Assembly: GCA_902610105.1 (NCBI GenBank)
Contig: CACLUN010000046.1
Span: 1-5,611 of the forward strand
DNA: 5,611 nt
Direction: 5' to 3'
Source: an uncultured Bacteroidota bacterium
GTDB lineage: Bacteria > Bacteroidota > Bacteroidia > Flavobacteriales > Flavobacteriaceae
Shown: piece after piece, positions 1 to 5,611 of the stretch
How positions within the stretch are numbered: the stretch's first letter is position 1
How the letters are laid out: the number at the start of each line of letters is the position of its first letter
Made by a program: the position numbers and the translations under genes
The notes under the pieces: generated by a model
Told to the model about the DNA's origin: nothing
Databases searched by the model: none
The model's input: the letters and a program-made list of their open reading frames with translations, nothing else

Positions 1-75
1 CAAAATCTTAGAATTCATATTATAAATCATTTTTATATTTATTATAACATGATGCTTTAATTTAAAACATGGTAA

Positions 76-225
76 GGAGTTAGAAAGATATTTAATTTTC
101 CAACAAAAAATTTCAACACTGAAGAGTTTTATGAAGATAGAGATTATGTGTTCGAGAATTTCTAAAAAAATAGACCTAAAATAAGTTGGTATTATTGGAA
201 ATGGCTAATATTATTCAAGCAATAA
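76..225 (+). pseudogene. Possible decayed 3' end of an unidentified protein gene
   Basis: The frame beginning at 76 has no start codon and follows a stop at 73-75. It reads about 29 residues rich in Phe, Asn, Glu and Asp, hits one stop at 163-165, and continues for 19 residues in the same frame, including ISWYYWKWLILFKQ, to a stop at 223-225. The Trp/Tyr-rich end looks like protein rather than random AT-rich DNA. An overlapping frame (53-184) is also open without an early ATG, so a frameshift between the two is possible. The gene would be convergent with rpmF, as a neighbour's tail would be. I do not recognise the family. Nothing else in 1-281 supports a gene. It may be chance open sequence. 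Confidence 0.25.
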
Positions 226-281
226 GCATATCATACTTATTTAATCCTAATGAATGATTTATAAAAAACTTACAGTAATAA

Positions 282-476
282 CTATTCAGTTTCTTCTGTA
301 GTGTCGGCTAAAACTTTGCCTCTGTAGTATAGTTTTCCTTCATGCCAATGAGCCCTATGGTACAAATGGTCTTGTCCAGTGGTTTTATCAGTAGCTATCT
401 GAGAAGGAGAGGCCTTGTAATGAGTACGTCTTTTGTCTCTTCTTGTTTTAGATATTTTCCTTTTAGGATGTGCCAT
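282..476 (-). CDS. rpmF: 50S ribosomal protein L32
   Basis: The 64-residue product is a complete bL32, a structural protein of the large ribosomal subunit. Its N-terminus, [20 protein letters not shown], is the basic rRNA-binding tail characteristic of Bacteroidota L32, and the core [17 protein letters not shown] follows at about residues 37-53. The protein has no cysteine. The position that I recall as CPTTG or similar in flavobacterial relatives reads DKTTG (30-34), so it cannot form the zinc ribbon present in cysteine-containing L32 versions. E. coli L32 is also cysteine-free. The start codon is one base after the stop of the upstream DUF177 gene, so the two are almost certainly cotranscribed and probably translationally coupled. 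No convincing terminator follows the stop; there is only a T6 run on the minus strand near 263-268. Confidence 0.97.
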   Translation of the reverse strand: MAHPKRKISKTRRDKRRTHYKASPSQIATDKTTGQDHLYHRAHWHEGKLYYRGKVLADTTEETE

Positions 477-477
477 T

Positions 478-999
478 TTACTTTTTTAATTTTTTCAATT
501 TATCCCAACGAGGGTCGAAATTACTACTTTTTTCTTTATTTATGTCAAAATCTTTTAATCTATTTATAACATCTGATTTGATTGACCCATCTTCAATACC
601 AGGATGAACGTTTCTAATCGGCATTGAAAGTACCACCATTTCATATAAAAATTGATCTAAATTAATGGAATGCGAACCCTGGGTTAAAATTAAAAGCTCA
701 TCATTTGAGTCATCATAATATTCACCAAACTTTACAATAAGTTTAAATCGTGTTTTTAAATTATAATCGAATGGTTCATTTGATAATGTGCAATTAATAT
801 TTACAACTCCATGCCCAATAATTCGCAATTCTAAAACAGTGGATTTTTTTATAAAATCTATTTCAAACTTAATATTAGCATCATTAAATTCACGGTAATC
901 ATATATTTTGAAAAAGCTATTATCAGCTTCATAATCAAATTTGTGCTTACCTTCTTTAAGCCCAGCAAATTTTAAAATAAACTTACTTGAGATACTCAT
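478..999 (-). CDS. DUF177 (YceD-like) protein, probable 23S rRNA accumulation factor
   Basis: The 173-residue cytoplasmic protein sits directly upstream of rpmF, the usual place for the DUF177/YceD family across bacteria. The family features visible are the central segment [16 protein letters not shown] (62-77), followed by [11 protein letters not shown] (87-97), an acidic stretch, the MPIRNVHPG segment (126-134), and the basic C-terminal [13 protein letters not shown] (161-173), which is typical of this family. Only one Cys (70) is present, so the paired-cysteine site of some relatives is missing. Work on plant and bacterial DUF177 proteins links the family to 23S rRNA accumulation, which fits coupling to L32. 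It begins 26 bases after pdxA and ends one base before rpmF. The family call is firm; the function is inferred from relatives. Confidence 0.9.
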   Translation of the reverse strand: MSISSKFILKFAGLKEGKHKFDYEADNSFFKIYDYREFNDANIKFEIDFIKKSTVLELRIIGHGVVNINCTLSNEPFDYNLKTRFKLIVKFGEYYDDSNDELLILTQGSHSINLDQFLYEMVVLSMPIRNVHPGIEDGSIKSDVINRLKDFDINKEKSSNFDPRWDKLKKLKK

Positions 1000-1025
1000 T
1001 TTTATAAATATGGCTTGCGAATATA

Positions 1026-2027
1026 CTAATTTTTCTTTCTGTTTTTAATAATATTTAATGCTTCTAAAATTGCAGAACTGAAAGAACTTGGATTAGCAAT
1101 GTTTTTTCCTGCAATATCATATGCAGTTCCATGATCAGGAGAGGTTCTAACTATATTAAGTCCTGCAGTGAAGTTTACTCCATTCCCAAAAGTTAATGTC
1201 TTGAAGGGGATCAGACCTTGATCATGATACGCAGCAATAGTAGCATCATAATATTTATATATTCCAGTTCCAAAAAAACTATCACTAGCAAAAGGTCCAG
1301 AGATATCAACACCAGATTTTAAAACCTGTTGAATTGATGGACGCAGCACTATATCATCATGTTTTCCTATAACGCCACCGTCTCCAACGTGAGGATTAAT
1401 TGATAGTATAGCTATTTTAGGCTTATTAATTTGAAAGTCATGCTTTAATGAATTTTCAACAATTTTTATTCTATTTTTTATTAAGTCCACTGTTATTTCG
1501 TCAACAACTTCATTAATAGGAATATGCTCCGTTAATAATGCTATTTTAATTTTACTGGAAATCATAAACATTAAAGCATCTCCATGGAAACAAGTATCCA
1601 AAAAATCTGTATGACCCTTATAATTAAAGTCACTATTTTGAATGTTATTTTTGTTAATAGGACCCGTAACAAGTCCGTCAATCATTGAGTTTTTTAAAAA
1701 ATCAACTGCTCGCTCTAAAGATAACCTTGAGAATTTACCTCCGCTAGCATTGGATTTCCCAAATTGAATATTAAATTCTTCATTACTTAAATTGAGAACA
1801 TTTACTGAATTTCTTTTAAGATTTTTAATATCATTAATAGATACAATTTTACAGTTTATATTAAAAATGGTTTTTTGTTCTTCAATTAAATTATAGTTAG
1901 AAAAAATTACAGGTGTGAATTTATCAGTGAAGTTTATTTTTTCTAAAGATTTTAAAATTACTTCTATTCCAATTCCGTTAGGGTCACCAGTTGATATTCC
2001 TAAAATTGGACTAAAAAAATTTGACAT
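1026..2027 (-). CDS. pdxA: 4-hydroxythreonine-4-phosphate dehydrogenase PdxA
   Basis: PdxA oxidises 4-phosphohydroxy-L-threonine with NAD(P). The product decarboxylates and is condensed with deoxyxylulose 5-phosphate by PdxJ to give pyridoxine phosphate, in the DXP-dependent vitamin B6 route. The 333 residues match the usual family length. Motifs seen in order are STGDPNGIG (12-20), TGPINK (121-126), GHTDFL (138-143), the TEHIP segment (166-170), NPHVGDGG (211-218), AYHDQGLIPFK (266-276) and RTSPDHGTAYDIAG (294-307). His168, His213 and His268 correspond to the three metal-binding histidines of E. coli PdxA (166, 211, 266), and His139 to its substrate-binding histidine. All appear intact, so the enzyme should be active. 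It is the first gene of the pdxA-DUF177-rpmF operon and diverges from ribE across 47 bases. I found no clear -7 element for it in that gap. Confidence 0.97.
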   Translation of the reverse strand: MSNFFSPILGISTGDPNGIGIEVILKSLEKINFTDKFTPVIFSNYNLIEEQKTIFNINCKIVSINDIKNLKRNSVNVLNLSNEEFNIQFGKSNASGGKFSRLSLERAVDFLKNSMIDGLVTGPINKNNIQNSDFNYKGHTDFLDTCFHGDALMFMISSKIKIALLTEHIPINEVVDEITVDLIKNRIKIVENSLKHDFQINKPKIAILSINPHVGDGGVIGKHDDIVLRPSIQQVLKSGVDISGPFASDSFFGTGIYKYYDATIAAYHDQGLIPFKTLTFGNGVNFTAGLNIVRTSPDHGTAYDIAGKNIANPSSFSSAILEALNIIKNRKKN

Positions 2028-2053
2028 CTCTTTATATATAATGTGTATTTTTG
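2020..2053 (+). promoter_or_regulatory. Candidate Bacteroidota-type promoter for ribE
   Basis: TTTG at 2020-2023 and TATTTTTG at 2046-2053 (an exact TAnnTTTG match) are separated by 22 bases, within the range of the -33/-7 promoter described for Bacteroidota. The -7 element ends 21 bases before the ribE ATG, implying a very short leader. The -33 element covers the pdxA start codon on the other strand. AT-rich DNA produces such matches by chance, so the call rests on position and spacing together. Confidence 0.42.
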
Positions 2054-2074
2054 AGCAAATAAATATACGACTAT

Positions 2075-2668
2075 ATGTTCACAGGTATTATTGAAAATCT
2101 ATCAGAAATTAAACAAATTAAAAAAGAGGGTGATAATCTTTCAATTTCATTATTCAGTAAAATAACAAACGAATTAAAAATTGATCAAAGTTTATCGCAT
2201 AATGGAGTTTGCTTAACTGTAGTTAATATCGTTGATACTATATACACTGTAACTGCAATTAAAGAAACGATATTAAAGAGCTCAATTAAGGACTGGAGGA
2301 TTGGTGACATAATAAATATTGAAAGAGCTATGAAATTAGGTGATCGGCTCGACGGACATATGGTTCAAGGTCATGTTGACCAGACAGCAAAATGCACAAA
2401 AATATCTGAGGAAAATGGCAGTTGGTATTTTTATTTTGAGTATCAGAAATCCAATAACCTGACCATTGAAAAAGGATCGATCTCAATTAATGGAGTTAGT
2501 TTAACAATAGTTGAATCTATGAATAATGGATTTTCAGTTGCAATAATCCCATATACTTATGAAAATACAAATTTTAAAAATATTAAAATTGGAGACCTTG
2601 TAAATATTGAATTTGATATGATTGGCAAATACATACATAAGATTATCAAAGCCCAATCAGACCAATAA
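2075..2668 (+). CDS. ribE: Riboflavin synthase alpha chain
   Basis: This enzyme catalyses the last step of riboflavin synthesis, a dismutation of two 6,7-dimethyl-8-ribityllumazine molecules into riboflavin and the pyrimidinedione that is recycled. The 197 residues contain the two homologous lumazine-binding barrels. The first starts with the diagnostic MFTGIIE (1-7) and holds HNGVCLTV (42-49); GHMVQGHVD (94-102) opens the second, which has the matching INGVSLTIV (138-146) and ends with FDMIGKYI (180-187). Cys46, His100, Ser142 and Asp181 line up with the E. coli active-site residues Cys48, His102, Ser146 and Asp185. The start is fixed by the conserved N-terminal MFTG. Bacteroidota literature uses ribE or ribC for this gene. 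No FMN riboswitch is possible in the 47-base upstream gap. The stop overlaps the next start (TAATG). Confidence 0.97.
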   Translation: MFTGIIENLSEIKQIKKEGDNLSISLFSKITNELKIDQSLSHNGVCLTVVNIVDTIYTVTAIKETILKSSIKDWRIGDIINIERAMKLGDRLDGHMVQGHVDQTAKCTKISEENGSWYFYFEYQKSNNLTIEKGSISINGVSLTIVESMNNGFSVAIIPYTYENTNFKNIKIGDLVNIEFDMIGKYIHKIIKAQSDQ

Positions 2669-3561
2669 TGCCAAGAAAGATTCTTCCACTTTTTGCAGCA
2701 ACTATTGCAACCACTATTTATGGCCTAAATCATACAATAGCTAAAATGATAATGCCAAATTATATTGGATCTTTAGGCTTAGTTCTTCTCAGAGTTTTGG
2801 GTGCGACAATTATTTTTTGGACCATAAGCCTTTTTTTCAAAAATAAACCAATTGAAAAAAAAGACAGATATACAATAATTAAATGTGGGCTTTTTGGCAT
2901 GAGCATTAACATAGCAGCTTTTATTGCCGGGCTGGACTATTCAACACCTGTTAACAGTTCAATATTGATTATAATTTCCCCAATTTTTGTTGTTATTTTA
3001 TCATTCTTCATTTTCAAAAATAAAGTTAATTTTATCAAAATCATTGGAATTTTTTTAGGGTTTACAGGTGCATTAATATTAATTCTTAGTGCAGATTCGA
3101 ATAGTTCTGTGGGTAGAAATATTCCACTTGGTAACTTTTTATTTATAGTTAATAGTATTTCTTATGCTTATTATTTAATTATTGTAAAACCTATGACAGA
3201 AAAATATGACTTAATAACACTGTTTAAGTGGCTATTTCTTATAGGGCTTGTTTTTAATTTCCCAATCGGAATTAACCAATTTTTGGATGTTGATTGGCAT
3301 ACACTGCCATTAAAAGAAGCAGTACTTCCAATGATTTTTGTTGTCTTGTGTACCACTGTAATGACTTACTTTTTAAATGGATATGCTTTAAGTAAATTAA
3401 CATCAACAGAAGTCGCTGTTTTCATGTATCTGCAACCAATAATAGGCGTTTTATTTGCAATATTTACAAAAGTTGATACTATTACAATTACAATAATAAT
3501 TGCCTCAATGTTAATTTTTTCGGGTGTTTATTTAACAACTGTTTTAAAAACAAGAGCTTAA
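2668..3561 (+). CDS. EamA-family (drug/metabolite superfamily) ten-helix transporter
   Basis: The 297-residue inner-membrane protein has about ten hydrophobic helices, roughly at 5-27, 36-57, 69-89, 93-115, 122-141, 154-172, 186-202, 217-238, 246-267 and 272-293, in the two-fold EamA repeat pattern. The first repeat ends with SPIFVVILSFFIFKNKVNF (104-122) and GIFLGFTGALILIL (127-140). The second ends with MYLQPIIGVLFAIF (253-266) and the matching final helix with its SGVYL segment (285-289). Length and topology are typical and the gene looks intact. Its ATG shares the last A of the ribE stop, so translation is probably coupled and both come from one transcript. EamA proteins carry amino acids, sugars, nucleosides or vitamins; the RibN group carries riboflavin. 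The substrate cannot be read from the sequence; a flavin role is only suggested by context. It ends two bases from the convergent phzF-like gene. Confidence 0.93.
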   Translation: MPRKILPLFAATIATTIYGLNHTIAKMIMPNYIGSLGLVLLRVLGATIIFWTISLFFKNKPIEKKDRYTIIKCGLFGMSINIAAFIAGLDYSTPVNSSILIIISPIFVVILSFFIFKNKVNFIKIIGIFLGFTGALILILSADSNSSVGRNIPLGNFLFIVNSISYAYYLIIVKPMTEKYDLITLFKWLFLIGLVFNFPIGINQFLDVDWHTLPLKEAVLPMIFVVLCTTVMTYFLNGYALSKLTSTEVAVFMYLQPIIGVLFAIFTKVDTITITIIIASMLIFSGVYLTTVLKTRA

Positions 3562-3563
3562 TA

Positions 3564-4358
3564 CTATAAAAAAACCTCTCCAGCTGAGTAGGTTTTCGCT
3601 TTTCCATTAATTAGCACCCTATTCCCTTTATCAATACAAAACATTTCCCCTCCTCTGTCGGAAAGTTGTATACTTTTTAATTTTTGTTTTCCTAGTTTTT
3701 TACTCCAATATGGAACAAGTGAACAATGGGTAGAGCCAGTAACAGGATCCTCAAAAAAAGAACATTGTGGTACAAAATACCTAGAAACGAAATCTGAATT
3801 ATTCCCTTTTGCTGTAATCACAACTCCACCCGGATCAATATTTTTTTTATCAAATAATTCTTTATCAATTTTAATATTTTTGATTTGATCCTCATTTTCA
3901 TACACCAAAACATAATCTCTGGATTTTAAAATCTCAACTGGTTTTATACTTAAAGAATCATAAATATTATTTGGTAATTCCGAACGAGTAGGGTTTCTGT
4001 GAGGAAAGTCCATTTGTAAATAATCTTTATCATACTTTACAATTAACTCTCCACTTATTGAATCAAACTTTACTAAATTACCATTGTAATTTAGATGTTT
4101 TTTCAGACAATAAGCTGTTGCTAAAGTAGCATGACCGCATAAATCCATTTCAATTTCAGGTGTAAACCATCTTAAATAAAAATGATCATGTTTTTTTATA
4201 AAAAAAGCTGTTTCAGAAACATTATTTTCTTTTGCAATTTTTAGTAATAGGTCATCATGAAGCCAGTTATCCAAGGGCATTACACATGCTGGGTTTCCTT
4301 TAAATAATTCTGATGTAAAGGCATCTATTTGAAATAATTTAATTATGGAGTTTGACAT
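3564..4358 (-). CDS. PhzF-family isomerase/epimerase
   Basis: The 264-residue protein belongs to the PhzF/YddE family, cofactor-free isomerases with the diaminopimelate-epimerase fold. Visible motifs are the opening QIDAFTSELFKGNPACV (10-26), the SETAFF segment (48-53), whose Glu49 corresponds to the catalytic acid/base Glu45 of Pseudomonas PhzF, RWFTPEIEMDLCGHATLA (63-80), FEDPVTGSTHCSL (202-214) and the glycine-rich RGGEM (235-239). All key elements are present and the length is normal, so it should be functional. PhzF itself isomerises a dihydro-anthranilate in phenazine synthesis, but no other phenazine genes are here and most family members have unknown substrates. I therefore leave the symbol empty. 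It stands alone on the minus strand, convergent with the transporter and divergent from the exported-protein gene, with its terminator inside its own 3' end. Confidence 0.93.
   Translation of the reverse strand: MSNSIIKLFQIDAFTSELFKGNPACVMPLDNWLHDDLLLKIAKENNVSETAFFIKKHDHFYLRWFTPEIEMDLCGHATLATAYCLKKHLNYNGNLVKFDSISGELIVKYDKDYLQMDFPHRNPTRSELPNNIYDSLSIKPVEILKSRDYVLVYENEDQIKNIKIDKELFDKKNIDPGGVVITAKGNNSDFVSRYFVPQCSFFEDPVTGSTHCSLVPYWSKKLGKQKLKSIQLSDRGGEMFCIDKGNRVLINGKAKTYSAGEVFL
3568..3596 (-). terminator. Intrinsic terminator embedded in the 3' end of the phzF-like gene
   Basis: AAAACCT (3571-3577) pairs with AGGTTTT (3590-3596) and CTC (3578-3580) with GAG (3586-3588), giving a ten-pair stem with one bulged base (3589) and a five-base loop. 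On the minus strand the stem runs into seven Ts (3574 to 3568), the normal layout of a rho-independent terminator. It overlaps codons 255-263 of the phzF-like gene. Plus-strand RNA from the transporter forms the mirror hairpin with TTTT at its right edge, so it may work, more weakly, in both directions. Confidence 0.6.
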
Positions 4359-4363
4359 AAAAA

Positions 4364-4393
4364 TTGAATTTAAATTAAATTAATCATAAATTG
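4364..4393 (+). promoter_or_regulatory. Weak candidate promoter for the exported-protein gene
   Basis: TTG at 4364-4366 and TAAATTG at 4387-4393 (one T short of TAnnTTTG) are 20 bases apart. The final G lies 22 bases before the ATG at 4415, the same distance as for the ribE candidate. The 56-base gap is almost pure A and T, so the match is weak. No equally good element was found for the divergent phzF-like gene; the nearest is TATTTTTC on the minus strand at 4407-4400. Confidence 0.25.
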
Positions 4394-4414
4394 ACATATG
4401 AAAAATAAAAAATT

Positions 4415-5137
4415 ATGAAAAAAATTCTTCTTTATGCAGTTATATTATTATTGAGTTTTCAAACCTACTCACAAAATAAAGAGGGTAATTTATGGAGAGA
4501 AGCTGCTAAGTACTTATATGACAATGGTTTTGACAGAAATAACTTAAGGAATACGATTGATCTGGTTAGAGTGATGTCTGCAGAAATTTCTGAAAATGAA
4601 AAGATTTCAAAAAAAACAGAAAAAAAATTAAATAAACTATCATTTTCAGAAAAAGAAGTTGATATACTTAAATCATTATCTCAGAAAATGTCTAAAATGG
4701 TCAAGAAAGATGTTGAAAAAGGGAAAGAATTAAAAAAAGGAGTGACCGATTTTGGAAGTGGAAATCAACAAAGAATGAATAGAGCCAGAGGAGATTTTAA
4801 TTCTGATCGAAGAGGTACAGGTGCAAATTCAAGAGTGCAAGGTGGTCAAAGGAATGGTTCAAACAATAGACAAGGTCCGCCAAGACCAGAAGGTGTAAGT
4901 CCAATTTTTGAAAAATTAATCCAATACATTCGTGAACAAGGTGTAAGTAGAGATAAAATCAGAAATGTAATGACTGCTGTTAGAGAAATTGGCCAAGAAT
5001 ATAGTTCTCTTGACGATAAATCAGGATACCAACCGTCAGAAGAAAAATTAAATATCCTAACTGATGCAGGTTTATCAGATGAAACAATTTCTGTTGTAAT
5101 AGAAATTGTTAAAGCATTGGTTGTTTATGATAGATAA
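4415..5137 (+). CDS. Exported protein of unknown function with two diverged helical repeats and a Gly/Arg/Asn-rich linker
   Basis: The 240-residue product starts with a signal peptide: KK, a hydrophobic core ILLYAVILLLSF (4-15), and a likely cleavage near TYSQ (17-20). There is no lipobox Cys, so it should be periplasmic or secreted. The mature part has an N-terminal unit (about 26-95), a Lys-rich segment (96-109), a low-complexity linker (about 112-160) rich in Gly, Arg, Asn and Gln, and a C-terminal unit (about 164-235). The two units are related: YLYDNGFDRNNLRNTIDLVR (33-52) aligns without gaps to YIREQGVSRDKIRNVMTAVR (171-190), sharing Tyr, Gly, two Arg-containing positions, Asn and the final Val-Arg, and EKKLNKL (69-75) aligns to EEKLNIL (209-215). 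I do not recognise the family. An earlier ATG at 4398 runs into a stop after five codons, so 4415 is the start. Confidence 0.9.
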   Translation: MKKILLYAVILLLSFQTYSQNKEGNLWREAAKYLYDNGFDRNNLRNTIDLVRVMSAEISENEKISKKTEKKLNKLSFSEKEVDILKSLSQKMSKMVKKDVEKGKELKKGVTDFGSGNQQRMNRARGDFNSDRRGTGANSRVQGGQRNGSNNRQGPPRPEGVSPIFEKLIQYIREQGVSRDKIRNVMTAVREIGQEYSSLDDKSGYQPSEEKLNILTDAGLSDETISVVIEIVKALVVYDR

Positions 5138-5169
5138 ATTACATCTTGAATTAGTTTTTTTATAAATTA

Positions 5170-5197
5170 ATGGCTCATTTATGAGTCATTTTTTTTT
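5170..5197 (+). terminator. Intrinsic terminator after the exported-protein gene, overlapping the next start codon
   Basis: ATGGCTCAT (5170-5178) pairs with ATGAGTCAT (5181-5189), including one G-T wobble, giving an eight-pair stem with a tetraloop, followed by nine Ts (5189-5197). This is a standard rho-independent terminator 33 bases after the stop at 5137. The right arm contains the ATG of the next gene, with two of its three bases paired in the stem, so the structure could also affect translation of that gene. Confidence 0.75.
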
Positions 5198-5611
5198 AAA
5201 TAATTTTGACATACTTGTCTTTAGCTGGATAATTATAGGGCTTTTTACTTTTTTATTCTTAGTGTTTTCAAAGACAAGAACACCCTACGGCAGACATAGT
5301 AAAAGTGGCTGGGGCTTGATGGTTAATAATTCATGGGCTTGGTTTTGGATGGAATTCCCTGCATTGGTAGTTATGCCCTTTATTGGTTTAATGGGTCCAA
5401 ATGAGATTAATTCTTACTCGTTGATTTTAATTTTTATATGGTTTGCTCATTACTTTAATAGGGTAATTATTTTCCCACTCAGAATAAAAACAAAGAATAA
5501 AAAAATGCCAATTTCAATTGCTATTAGTGCATTTTTCTTTAATATTTTCAATGGCCTTTTTAACGGATACTATGTTGGTTATATTATGGATGGACAATCA
5601 GCTTTAGAGCC
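5181..5611 (+). CDS. Steroid 5-alpha-reductase-like membrane protein (3-oxo-5-alpha-steroid 4-dehydrogenase family), 3' end cut by the window
   Basis: The first 143 residues are present; relatives are about 250 residues, so the C-terminal NADPH-binding part lies beyond the window. Membrane helices are seen at about 9-30, 52-71, 79-100 and 110-135. Family motifs are TPYGRHSKSGWG (34-45), AWFWMEFPAL (53-62), HYFNRVIIFPL (90-100) and NGLFNGYYVGY (124-134), closely resembling human SRD5A1/2. Glu58 and Tyr91 match the catalytic Glu57 and Tyr91 of human SRD5A2. The family reduces a C=C bond next to a carbonyl using NADPH; the bacterial substrate is unknown. The only in-frame ATG after the stop at 5163-5165 that keeps the first helix is at 5181, inside the terminator hairpin, so residues 3-6 are encoded by the T-run. 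No clear promoter lies between the genes. Confidence 0.88.
   Translation, partial: MSHFFLNNFDILVFSWIIIGLFTFLFLVFSKTRTPYGRHSKSGWGLMVNNSWAWFWMEFPALVVMPFIGLMGPNEINSYSLILIFIWFAHYFNRVIIFPLRIKTKNKKMPISIAISAFFFNIFNGLFNGYYVGYIMDGQSALE

Noticed and set aside
1..30. Minus-strand ATG at 30-28 open to the window edge (MIYNMNSKIL)
   Set aside because: Ten codons are too few to support a gene, and no convincing promoter precedes it. It could be the start of a gene outside the window.
221..241. Inverted repeat AATAAG / CTTATT downstream of rpmF
   Set aside because: The stem is only six pairs, nearly all A-T, has a nine-base loop and is not followed by a T-run on the minus strand, so it is not a credible terminator.
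342..569. 75-codon plus-strand open frame across the rpmF/DUF177 junction
   Set aside because: It lies antisense to two well-recognised genes, and its product has no recognisable domain and the composition of a shadow frame.
2028..2074. FMN riboswitch upstream of ribE
   Set aside because: The whole gap is 47 bases and AT-rich, far too short for the conserved FMN aptamer.
3171..3356. 61-codon minus-strand open frame inside the EamA gene
   Set aside because: It is wholly antisense to a clear membrane-protein gene and shows no family features.
3564..4358. Phenazine biosynthesis cluster suggested by the phzF-like gene
   Set aside because: No other phenazine genes are nearby, and PhzF-family proteins are widespread without phenazine synthesis.
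2020..4397. Recurring TTGACAT at 2021, 4352 and 4391 (and again at 5206)
   Set aside because: Two copies are simply the antisense of Met-Ser-Asn start codons and the one at 5206 is coding. Their placement is not consistent relative to start sites, so a shared operator or sigma-70 -35 box is not supported.

Overview
The window looks like chromosomal DNA of a low-GC member of the Bacteroidota, most likely a (marine) flavobacterium. The evidence is strong AT bias, a flavobacterial-type ribosomal protein L32, the pdxA / DUF177 / rpmF cluster with a divergent riboflavin synthase, start codons without obvious Shine-Dalgarno sequences, and at least one good match to the Bacteroidota promoter pattern (TTTG, about 20 bases, TAnnTTTG). 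This assignment is inferred from protein and promoter character only.

Layout. Bases 1-281 hold no intact gene. A short plus-strand stretch (about 76-225) reads like the decayed end of a protein gene. Bases 282-2027 are a compact minus-strand operon transcribed pdxA, then a DUF177 (YceD-like) gene, then rpmF. The fabH gene that I would expect after rpmF in flavobacteria is absent. A 47-base gap separates pdxA from the divergent plus-strand pair ribE and an EamA-type ten-helix transporter, which overlap by one base (TAATG). The transporter ends two bases from the end of a convergent phzF-family isomerase gene (minus strand, 3564-4358). A terminator hairpin for that gene lies inside its own last codons. 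A 56-base gap then leads to a plus-strand gene (4415-5137) for an exported protein of unknown function, built from two diverged copies of an approximately 70-residue helical unit joined by a Gly/Arg/Asn-rich linker. A strong intrinsic terminator follows. Its right arm contains the start codon of the last gene, a steroid 5-alpha-reductase-like membrane protein cut by the window end.

How the genes work together. pdxA (vitamin B6) and ribE (vitamin B2) are cofactor genes sharing one small divergent control region. DUF177 and rpmF link to large ribosomal subunit assembly. The EamA gene is translationally coupled to ribE, which makes a flavin-related transport role a testable idea, not a conclusion. 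The remaining genes show no common pathway. I see no mobile element, CRISPR array, tRNA or rRNA. The most unusual items are the duplicated-domain exported protein, the hairpin covering the reductase start codon, and the terminator encoded within phzF.
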